NCBI GenBank assembly: GCA_003533545.1 | Contig: DQEK01000191.1 | Coordinates: 1-9,227 of the forward strand | Length of the DNA: 9,227 nt | From: Acidobacteriota bacterium | GTDB taxonomy: Bacteria; Acidobacteriota; Vicinamibacteria; Vicinamibacterales; UBA8438 | Direction: 5' to 3' | Shown here: piece after piece, positions 1 through 5,632 of the stretch | Layout of the letters: each line of letters starts with the position of its first letter | Numbering within the stretch: position 1 is the first letter of the stretch | Made by a program: the position numbers and the translations under genes | Notes under the pieces: generated by a model | Told to the model about the DNA's origin: nothing | What the model saw: the letters and a program-made list of their open reading frames with translations, nothing else | Database searches by the model: none

Positions 1-390
1 CTTGACGTCGCTGCGGTCGGCGATGGCGTTCAGGTATCGCACTTGGTCGGAGGTGCGTCGTCCGGTGGCAGCGTCGACGATACAACCCAAGCCATTGAAT
101 GCGCAGTGGCGTAGTTCCTCGACGGCAAGGTCGATGTCCTCTCGGCCGACGTGCTCGTGGAACAGTGTCGCACCGCTGGTCAGTTCGCTGGGGGGTATGT
201 CCCCTTGTAGCGTTCGGACAATGGCACCGGACGGAAAGCGTGGTTCTTCAACGCTGGCGAAACGCTGTTGGGCATGGAGAACTAGTTCGCCCGGACCGCT
301 CGCGAAAACACCCGCGCCAGCCGCTGTGCCGAGCAAGGTCAGTGCCTCACGGCGAGAAAACGCTTGAGTTTGATTTTTCGGGGTCGACAT
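1..390 (-). CDS. Tat-exported phosphotriesterase-family hydrolase, N-terminal part (cut by left edge)
   Basis: The frame is open from an ATG at 390 to the window edge and gives 130 residues; the C-terminal part lies outside. Residues 12-17 (SRREAL) form a twin-arginine motif, followed by an Ala/Gly-rich stretch to about residue 40 (LHAQQ), so the protein is probably folded in the cytoplasm and exported by Tat. After it, GATLFHEHV (73-81) matches the first metal-binding HxH motif of the phosphotriesterase/amidohydrolase family, and GCIVDAATGRRTSDQVRYL (102-120) matches the next conserved strand. Family members are binuclear-metal hydrolases of phosphotriesters, lactones or other esters; the substrate here cannot be told. 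The start is supported by GGAG at 396-399, five bases upstream. It follows the PLP-enzyme gene on the same strand after 161 bases and probably has its own promoter. Family assignment is fairly sure, function is not. Confidence 0.8.
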   Translation of the reverse strand, partial: MSTPKNQTQAFSRREALTLLGTAAGAGVFASGPGELVLHAQQRFASVEEPRFPSGAIVRTLQGDIPPSELTSGATLFHEHVGREDIDLAVEELRHCAFNGLGCIVDAATGRRTSDQVRYLNAIADRSDVK

Positions 391-454
391 AGCTTCTCCA
401 TCCGGTACGTCGAGGTGGGCGCCGCTAGTGTTCTTTGTGGTCAATCAGAACAAC

Positions 455-484
455 ATTATTTCCCGGTTACGGTCTATGGGGCAA
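455..484 (-). promoter_or_regulatory. Candidate sigma70-type promoter for the phosphotriesterase-family gene
   Basis: Read on the minus strand, TTGCCC (479-484) and AATAAT (455-460) are separated by 18 bases, and the -10 hexamer matches the consensus at five of six positions. The pair lies in the 161-base gap upstream of the gene that starts at 390, leaving a leader of roughly 60 bases. This is a motif match by eye only. Confidence 0.3.
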
Positions 485-551
485 TTTCTTGCGACGGGTT
501 CTGGCGACGGCCTGAGTGCGGGCCGGCCTGGGCTTGAGGAACTGCTCTATG

Positions 552-1490
552 CTAGGTCAACAATCCGAAGATTCCGCCGGTGTGGATGAACAGCGGTCGT
601 GGACCGAAGCGCTCGGGTTCATGGAGAAGCGGGCGGAACGCCTTGCCAGTGTAAACCGGGTCCAAAATCAACCCGCTCGTTCTGGCGACCCGTTCAATAT
701 CGGACATTTCCGCCTTGGTTGACAGTGCATACCCCCGCCCTTTGTAGCCTTCCACGACGGTGACCTTGTCAGCGCAAATGCGCGGCAGGCTGGGCCAGCG
801 TGCGGTCGCTTCGTCACTGATGCGCGCGATCACCGATTTGAAGAAAGCCGCGTCGTCACAAACCGCGACGCCGTGGAGCGGAATGTCCAGCTTCAGACGT
901 TGGAGGCCGATCGCCAGTCCAGCCAACGTCCCACCGCTACCGGTCGCGCAGATAATGGCAGAGGGCGGTTCGTCCCACTGCGTGGCCATTTCGTCTACAG
1001 CACGAATGTATCCCCATGACCCGAGTGCGTTGCTGCCGCCTTCAGGAATGACATAGCCCTCGGCACCCGCCGCGTCGGCCATTAGAGCCTGTCGGTTCTG
1101 ATACTCCTCGGGGGTGACAAACCGAACCTCGGCGCCGACCAGGCGGTCGAGTTTGAGGTTGCCGGTCGCCGGCACATCGGGAGCGGGTGGGGTCCGTGTC
1201 CGAAGGAAAAGGACACAGCCGAGTCCTAGTTGGGCAGCAGCCACTGCCGTGGCCCGGCAGTGGTTACTCTGGATGCCTCCGCAGGTCAGAACCCGCTTGG
1301 CGCCGAGCGATTGTGCCTCGGCGAGTAGATATTCCAGCTTGCGGACCTTGTTTCCGCACAGAGCGGTACCCGTCAGATCATCACGTTTAATGAGCACCGT
1401 CCAGTTGTCACGGATGCGGTGGACCTGTTCTAACGGCGTAGGAAGCCGGGCAAGGCTGAGGCGGACCGGTTCCTCGTCATTGTTGTCCAT
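552..1490 (-). CDS. PLP-dependent D-cysteine desulfhydrase / ACC deaminase family enzyme
   Basis: A 312-residue fold-type II PLP enzyme. GNKVRKLEYL (46-55) carries the lysine (K48) that forms the Schiff base with PLP, by alignment with K51 of Pseudomonas ACC deaminase. GGIQSNH (71-77) holds the active-site serine (S75). ATGSGGT (182-188) is the phosphate-binding loop, and DPVYTGK (277-283) plus HTGG (303-306) form the C-terminal active-site segments. ACC deaminases have Glu after the Tyr (YEGK); here it is Thr (YTGK), as in bacterial D-cysteine desulfhydrases. The likely reaction is therefore D-cysteine to pyruvate, H2S and ammonia, though related D-amino acids are possible. It is cytoplasmic, with no signal peptide. 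The protein ends soon after the last motif, slightly shorter than usual for the family (about 325-340). The ATG start has only a weak ribosome site, but the N-terminus LARLPTPLEQ is family-typical. It is divergent from the cytochrome gene at 1628. Confidence 0.85.
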   Translation of the reverse strand: MDNNDEEPVRLSLARLPTPLEQVHRIRDNWTVLIKRDDLTGTALCGNKVRKLEYLLAEAQSLGAKRVLTCGGIQSNHCRATAVAAAQLGLGCVLFLRTRTPPAPDVPATGNLKLDRLVGAEVRFVTPEEYQNRQALMADAAGAEGYVIPEGGSNALGSWGYIRAVDEMATQWDEPPSAIICATGSGGTLAGLAIGLQRLKLDIPLHGVAVCDDAAFFKSVIARISDEATARWPSLPRICADKVTVVEGYKGRGYALSTKAEMSDIERVARTSGLILDPVYTGKAFRPLLHEPERFGPRPLFIHTGGIFGLLT

Positions 1491-1560
1491 GTTGCGTGGT
1501 CCGGTGAGTGTTCATTGAGCTGGCAAGACCTCAGGCATTAAAACTTTCTGGCCGGTCAAG

Positions 1561-1568
1561 AGTATAGT
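1561..1568. promoter_or_regulatory. Overlapping -10-like hexamers on both strands between divergent genes
   Basis: The octamer AGTATAGT reads TATAGT on the plus strand (1563-1568) and TATACT on the minus strand (1561-1566), each five of six to the -10 consensus. It lies in the 137-base gap between the minus-strand PLP-enzyme gene (start 1490) and the plus-strand cytochrome gene (start 1628), at sensible distances from both. The -35 regions are poor on both strands. A second plus-strand candidate is TTGAGC at 1515-1520 with TTAAAA at 1538-1543, spacing 17. Confidence 0.3.
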
Positions 1569-1627
1569 CGGCGTGTGAGTTCGGGAAGCTATCTCGTACC
1601 AGCTAGACTGAAGTCGGAAGGACCCTA

Positions 1628-2221
1628 ATGAAACGAGTGAATGTGGGTTTTGTCGCTGTCTGTGTCACATTTGGTATTGCCGGCGCGGTTGCGATTCAAG
1701 CGCAGTTGCCGGGAGACGGTCCTCGCTATGAGAACGGCACCGACCTCGTCTTCCCGGCGGACTATCGCACCTGGACGTTTTTGGGTGCCGGCCTCGGAAT
1801 GACCTACGATGACGACGGTGGTGCCGGCAACCCGCAGATGTTCTCGAACGTGTTCGTGAACCCTTCGTCGCACGCGCACTTTCTTGAGACAGGCGCTTGG
1901 CCAGACCGCACTGCGTTTGTACTCGAATTCCGCCAATCCGGCAGTGAGGCTTCGATCAACCGCGCGGGGCGGTTTCAGGGCGACCTGGTAATGCTCGAGG
2001 CCGAAGTGAAGGACTCACGTTTCGAGGACGGTTGGGCGTTCTTTAATTTTGGTCGGGCGGGGGCGCTCGCGGACACGGCGGCTCCGTTGACGGGAGAGCG
2101 TGTGGCCCGGTGTATCGAATGTCATACCGAGCACACTGCTGTTGAGCGGACGTTCGTGCAGTTTTATCCGACGCTGCTAGAGGTGGCACGGGAGAAGGGG
2201 ACGTTGAAGCCGGGGTTCTGA
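1628..2221 (+). CDS. Cytochrome P460 / cytochrome c'-beta-like c-heme protein, exported
   Basis: A 197-residue protein. Residues 1-25 look like a Sec signal peptide: basic start, hydrophobic core, and cleavage near AIQAQ. The mature part has the P460-family pattern: PADYRTWTFLG (43-53), the conserved strand around FVNPSSHAHF (76-85), EAEVKDSRFEDGW (124-136), a single heme-c motif CIECH (162-166), and the closing FVQFYPTLLEVA (176-187). It should be a periplasmic monoheme protein. P460 proteins oxidise hydroxylamine or bind NO; cytochromes c'-beta share the fold but only bind NO/CO. By alignment from memory, the lysine that cross-links to heme in Nitrosomonas europaea P460 (K70, in a VKEL context) falls on Leu99 here (VLEF), so the P460 chromophore is unlikely to form. 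The start is supported by AAGGA at 1618-1622, five bases upstream. No partner cytochrome is adjacent. Confidence 0.88.
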   Translation: MKRVNVGFVAVCVTFGIAGAVAIQAQLPGDGPRYENGTDLVFPADYRTWTFLGAGLGMTYDDDGGAGNPQMFSNVFVNPSSHAHFLETGAWPDRTAFVLEFRQSGSEASINRAGRFQGDLVMLEAEVKDSRFEDGWAFFNFGRAGALADTAAPLTGERVARCIECHTEHTAVERTFVQFYPTLLEVAREKGTLKPGF

Positions 2222-2233
2222 TGAAATCACGGC

Positions 2234-2262
2234 TTCAGGTGAACCGCCGTTGGCGGCCTGAA
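2234..2262. terminator. Stem-loop between convergent genes, possible shared terminator
   Basis: TTCAGG (2234-2239) pairs with CCTGAA (2257-2262), and CCGCC (2244-2248) pairs with GGCGG (2252-2256). The structure is an 11-bp stem with a four-base bulge (2240-2243) and a three-base loop. It lies 13 bases after the cytochrome stop and about 60 bases past the enolase stop on the other strand, so it could end both transcripts. There is no clear run of T on either side, so it is not a classic intrinsic terminator. Confidence 0.35.
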
Positions 2263-2322
2263 CCATCCATGACGCGTGTTGTTGCCGGTCTCGATTGTGA
2301 CATGGGCAGCTCGATGTAGCGG

Positions 2323-3612
2323 CTAACGTGCCACTAACACGGAGCCGCCGGCGAACCTGGTGCCGTCGCCGAGACACTCTTCGATGCGCAGGATTTCGTT
2401 CCATTTGGCCATGCGCTCGGAACGGGAGAACGACCCGACCTTGAGTTGGCCGGCGCGCCAGCCGACCGCTAGGTGCGCGACGGTTACGTCCTCCGTCTCA
2501 CCTGATCGGGCAGAGATGATGGTGCCGAACCCGGCCTCCCGAGCAGCTTCTAGGGCCTGATGGCTCTCGCTGATCGTGCCGACCTGGTTCGGTTTAACGA
2601 GTAGCGCATTGCAGGCTCCGTCGCGAGCTGCTTGGATAACGTGGTCCGTCCTTGTCACTAGGTAGTCGTCGCCGACGACTTGCACGCGGTCTCCCACCGC
2701 CGCAGTGAACCGTTGCATCCCAATCGTGTCGTTCTCAGCGAGGGGGTCCTCCACCGACACGATCGGAAACCGGTCGACCCAGCCGACGAGCAATTCCACC
2801 AGTCCGTCGCTGTCGATTTCTTGTCCTTCGAGCCCTAGGCAGTAGTGCCCAGCTTCGTAGAACTCTGAGGCAGCGATGTCGAGCGAGATTGCCAGATCGG
2901 AACCCGGTGAGTGGCCGGTGTCCTCTATGGACCATAGGAGGAACTCGAGGGCTTCTTCATTGGTCTTGAAGACGGGCCAGTAGCCACCTTCGTCGGCCAC
3001 TCCGCGCAGCCGTCCGGCGGCCTCCATCCTCTGACCGGCGGCCAAGTAGACCTCGGCGGTCCAGTCCAGCGCTTCGGCGAAGCTAGAGGCGCCAGGCGCC
3101 ACAACCATGAAGTCTTGCACGTCGACCCGTTTTTTGGCGTGGGACCCACCGCCAAAAATCTGGACCTCAGGGAGAGGAATGAGCGCCTGTGAGTCACCGA
3201 GGAGATACCGCCAGAGGGGCTGGCCAGCCGCGGCGGCGGCGGCGTTCAGCGCGGCCATGGATACGGCGATCAGTGCGTTGCCGCCCAATCGGTGCCGGTC
3301 GTCGGTGCCGTCGAGGTCTACTAGGAGCTGGTCGAGACCTTTCTGGTCGAATACGTCACATCCTCGTATGGCCGGCGAGATTATGTCCGTTACGTTGCGT
3401 ACCGCATTGGTGACATCCAAGCCGCCTAGTCGGCGGCCACCATCGCGCAGGTCGACGGCTTCGCCACTGCCGGTCGAAGCGCCGGCTGGAGCAATCGCGC
3501 GGCCCAACACACCGCCGTGTAGCTGGATTTCGGCTTCCACGGTGGGATGGCCTCGGGAGTCCCATACGCGCCTAGCGAGGACACGTTCGATCGGGAGCAC
3601 AGAATTAGTCAT
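2323..3612 (-). CDS. Divergent enolase-family protein (enolase paralogue)
   Basis: The 429-residue length matches true enolases (E. coli 432) and the whole fold is present. Recognisable parts are GASTG (44-48), GGGSHA (154-159), DEGG (207-210), LDIAASEFY (244-252), VSVEDPLAE (285-293), GDDY (314-317), LVKPNQVGT (338-346), RSGETED (369-375) and GSFSRSER (393-400). The Mg ligands D244, E288 and D315, acid E208 and lysines K340 and K391 are kept. Two catalytic positions differ: D167 replaces Glu (E. coli E167) and A368 replaces His (E. coli H369, normally SHRSGETED). The enzyme may therefore dehydrate a 2-phosphorylated hydroxyacid other than 2-phosphoglycerate. The start is the ATG at 3612, whose ATGA overlaps the kinase stop. 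It lacks a Shine-Dalgarno sequence, so coupled translation is likely. A TTG further upstream (3663) would add 17 unconserved residues and is rejected. Family is certain; substrate is unknown. Confidence 0.9.
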   Translation of the reverse strand: MTNSVLPIERVLARRVWDSRGHPTVEAEIQLHGGVLGRAIAPAGASTGSGEAVDLRDGGRRLGGLDVTNAVRNVTDIISPAIRGCDVFDQKGLDQLLVDLDGTDDRHRLGGNALIAVSMAALNAAAAAAGQPLWRYLLGDSQALIPLPEVQIFGGGSHAKKRVDVQDFMVVAPGASSFAEALDWTAEVYLAAGQRMEAAGRLRGVADEGGYWPVFKTNEEALEFLLWSIEDTGHSPGSDLAISLDIAASEFYEAGHYCLGLEGQEIDSDGLVELLVGWVDRFPIVSVEDPLAENDTIGMQRFTAAVGDRVQVVGDDYLVTRTDHVIQAARDGACNALLVKPNQVGTISESHQALEAAREAGFGTIISARSGETEDVTVAHLAVGWRAGQLKVGSFSRSERMAKWNEILRIEECLGDGTRFAGGSVLVAR

Positions 3613-4643
3613 GGGTGCTTGGCGTTGGGACTGGATGACCCGACTTCCAGCTCGGTCGTCCAAGCCTGACGCACGCGCAAGGGGCTGTCCACGGGGGACT
3701 TAAGCAGTGCTTTGGCCACCCGACGCACGCGCTCACGTTCGGATTCCCGGGTGAGGTACTCCACTGGAGATTTTCCGTCGACCCGAGCTAGGAACAGGCC
3801 AGGGAGTAGGCGGGCCACCCGGCACTCTATGGTCCTCCGAGGCTCCCACCCGACTCCGTTGAGATAGCTCTGGGCAAGGGCGTCGAATGAATCGAGGAAT
3901 CCCCGAGTTGCTGATGGGGTCCAGAGACATTTGAGCAAGAGGTGGTTCAAACAGAAGGCTAGATCGAAGGCCGGGTCTCCGTACCAGGCGCATTCGGCGT
4001 CCAGAAAGACGGGGCCGTTGGGCCCCACTAAGATGTTCTTGGGACTGACGTCGCCATGGACCAGCACACGCTTGGTTCTTGAGGTCTCGTTTGCAACGGC
4101 ACGCAAGTGAGTTCCTACGTCCGGGTGTCGCTCGGCTGTTGCGAGCAAATACGGTTCGATCCGGATGGCGTGAAAGATGTGGTCGGTGGCGAAACGCTTG
4201 GCCAGATCGTCTCGATCGGCAGTTGCGGTGTGAATCGACACGAGTTGACGACCGACGGCATGAGCGGTGGTCACCGAGGTGGAGCCGCGGCGGAGCTGTT
4301 CTTTCCACAACGGGTAGACGGCTGAATCGAGGAACCCCATAGCGAAACAGCCGGCTTCCGAGTCCTGGGCGATGAGCGGGGGAATACTCAAGGGTTCCAC
4401 TTGCGCTACTTCCTTCATCCAGGCCCATTCGAAGTCGTTACGCTCGGTTGGAACTTCCCAGACCGCGTCTACCTTCAGTCGTGCCAGTGCTCGTTTGACG
4501 CAGATCGGGCCCTCAGGTCTCTGGACATGCCAGATGTCAGACGATACGCCGCCGGGTAACTTGGTCAGGATCGGGTTCGCCCCGGCTGGGATCAGCCGCA
4601 TGCGCTGCAATGCAGCCACGATGACGGAATCGGGTCCAGACAC
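3609..4643 (-). CDS. APH/choline-kinase-type small-molecule kinase
   Basis: A 344-residue cytoplasmic phosphotransferase of the aminoglycoside phosphotransferase / methylthioribose-kinase-like superfamily. PGGVSSDIWHV (30-40) is the glycine-rich nucleotide loop and ICVKRAL (47-53) holds the ATP-contacting Lys (K50). VHGDVSPKN (195-203) is the catalytic loop, with base D198 and metal-binding N203. FLDAECAWYGDPAFDLA (213-229) carries the second metal-binding Asp, D215. APH-fold kinases phosphorylate hydroxyls on antibiotics, choline, homoserine, methylthioribose and other small molecules. The 4-base overlap with the enolase-family gene makes a product that feeds an enolase-type dehydration, such as a 2-phospho-hydroxyacid, the best guess, and makes antibiotic resistance unlikely. 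The start is a GTG with no strong ribosome site. An ATG at 4601 (residue 15) is the alternative but would cut into the first helix. It is the first gene of a two-gene operon, divergent from the dehydrogenase at 4666. Confidence 0.85.
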   Translation of the reverse strand: MSGPDSVIVAALQRMRLIPAGANPILTKLPGGVSSDIWHVQRPEGPICVKRALARLKVDAVWEVPTERNDFEWAWMKEVAQVEPLSIPPLIAQDSEAGCFAMGFLDSAVYPLWKEQLRRGSTSVTTAHAVGRQLVSIHTATADRDDLAKRFATDHIFHAIRIEPYLLATAERHPDVGTHLRAVANETSRTKRVLVHGDVSPKNILVGPNGPVFLDAECAWYGDPAFDLAFCLNHLLLKCLWTPSATRGFLDSFDALAQSYLNGVGWEPRRTIECRVARLLPGLFLARVDGKSPVEYLTRESERERVRRVAKALLKSPVDSPLRVRQAWTTELEVGSSSPNAKHP

Positions 4644-4650
4644 GTGGACT

Positions 4651-4657
4651 TATGATA
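4651..4657. promoter_or_regulatory. Symmetrical -10-like element in a 22-base divergent gap
   Basis: TATGATA gives TATGAT on the plus strand (4651-4656) and TATCAT on the minus strand (4652-4657), each one mismatch from TATAAT. It sits inside the 22 bases between the kinase GTG (4643) and the dehydrogenase ATG (4666). Transcripts starting from it would be nearly leaderless in both directions. The -35 regions would lie inside coding sequence and show no good match. Confidence 0.25.
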
Positions 4658-4665
4658 GCGGTGAG

Positions 4666-5610
4666 ATGAACATTATTTTCCACTACGCGGCTGGTCCGAT
4701 GCTGTCGGAGCGTCTCTCGGGGCTGGACGCGCAGGGGCTGCAAGTCAGCGTGTGTCCGGAGTCCGACGACAGCCGGTTCGCTGAACTGCTGCCGGACTGT
4801 GACGTCATTTGGCACCTGCTGGCACCAATCGATGCCGCCACGATAGAAGCGGCGCCGAAATTACGCCTGATCCAAAAGATAGGTGTTGGCGTGAACACTA
4901 TTGATCTCGACGCGGCTCAGCGGCGCGGCATCTCGGTGTGCAACATGCCTGGTACCAACAGCCGGGCTGTAGCTGAAATGACCCTGTTCCTGATACTGGG
5001 CGCGCTACGGTGCGGGAGCCAGCTTGATGCCGCGGTACGTGCTGGGCGTGGCTGGGATCTGCCGTCTGTGATCCAGGATAGGTGCGGTGAGGTGAGAGGA
5101 CGGACCATTGGTTTGGTAGGTTACGGTGCCGTGCCACGTTTGCTTGCACCGATTCTTGTGGCCATGGGCGCACGGGTGCTCTATTCCAGCCGGAGGCCCC
5201 AACTGGACGCTGTGGGGGTGCGTTGTCCGTTCGACGCGCTTCTGGCCGAGAGCGACGTCGTGTCGCTGCATCTTCCATTGACGTCTGAGACACGTTGCCT
5301 GATCGACGCTAGCGTCATCGACCGGATGAGACGAGGGGCAATCATCATCAACACCGCCCGTGGCGCGCTCATCGACGAATCGGCCTTGCTTGAGGCACTT
5401 CGCACGGGTCGTATCCGCGCGGCTGGTCTTGATGTATTCGCAACGGAGCCGATTTCCCCAGACAGTCCCTTGCTGGCGTTCGACAACGTGGTGGTCTCCC
5501 CCCACGTGGCTTGGCTCACGTCCGAGACGATGGAACGCAGCGTTACGGTCGCGGCGGAAAACTGCCGACGTCTCGATGTGGGCGAGCCGCTGCTTCATAG
5601 GGTTGTGTGA
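4666..5610 (+). CDS. D-isomer-specific 2-hydroxyacid dehydrogenase
   Basis: A 314-residue NAD(P)-dependent oxidoreductase of the D-2-hydroxyacid dehydrogenase family (glyoxylate/hydroxypyruvate reductase, phosphoglycerate dehydrogenase type). It interconverts a 2-oxoacid and a D-2-hydroxyacid in the cytoplasm. KIGVGVNTIDLDAA (71-84) and NMPGTNSRAVAEMTL (93-107) are the substrate-domain motifs. GLVGYGAVP (149-157) is the dinucleotide loop. NTARGALIDE (229-238) gives catalytic R232, DVFATEP (256-262) gives E261, and SPHVAW (278-283) gives H280, so the Arg/Glu/His set is complete. Two oddities: the third glycine of GxGxxG is Pro157, and strand two ends YSSRRP (173-178) rather than with an acidic residue, which hints at NADP(H). 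There is no ACT or other C-terminal domain, so it is not a full SerA. The frame stays open far upstream, but that part is antisense to the kinase; conservation begins at ATG 4666, where GGTGAG directly abuts the start codon. Confidence 0.88.
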   Translation: MNIIFHYAAGPMLSERLSGLDAQGLQVSVCPESDDSRFAELLPDCDVIWHLLAPIDAATIEAAPKLRLIQKIGVGVNTIDLDAAQRRGISVCNMPGTNSRAVAEMTLFLILGALRCGSQLDAAVRAGRGWDLPSVIQDRCGEVRGRTIGLVGYGAVPRLLAPILVAMGARVLYSSRRPQLDAVGVRCPFDALLAESDVVSLHLPLTSETRCLIDASVIDRMRRGAIIINTARGALIDESALLEALRTGRIRAAGLDVFATEPISPDSPLLAFDNVVVSPHVAWLTSETMERSVTVAAENCRRLDVGEPLLHRVV

Positions 5611-5632
5611 AGCGGAGCGGGGTCGGCCGCTG

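Noticed and set aside
2..367. Plus-strand open frame of 121 codons at the left edge
   Set aside because: It is antisense to the Tat phosphotriesterase-family gene, which has a ribosome site, signal and metal-binding motif.
3613..3663. TTG-started 17-residue N-terminal extension of the enolase
   Set aside because: Canonical enolases begin just before the IERVLARRVWDSRG segment, and the ATG at 3612 overlaps the kinase stop as ATGA, a usual coupling arrangement.
3107..3703. Plus-strand open frame of 198 codons
   Set aside because: It is opposite the enolase/kinase genes, Ser/Arg/Pro-rich, with no recognisable motif; an antisense shadow of GC-rich coding sequence.
3609..4643. Reading the APH-family gene as an aminoglycoside resistance gene
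   Set aside because: The APH fold is shared by many metabolic kinases, and the coupled enolase gene argues for metabolism; nothing specific to resistance enzymes is visible.
4372..4665. Upstream in-frame extension of the dehydrogenase reading frame by 98 codons
   Set aside because: It is antisense to the conserved start of the kinase and shows no family similarity; conservation begins at ATG 4666.
5616..5631. AGCGG/CCGCT stem between the convergent dehydrogenase and epimerase genes as a terminator
   Set aside because: Only five base pairs with a six-base loop and no T run; too weak to call.
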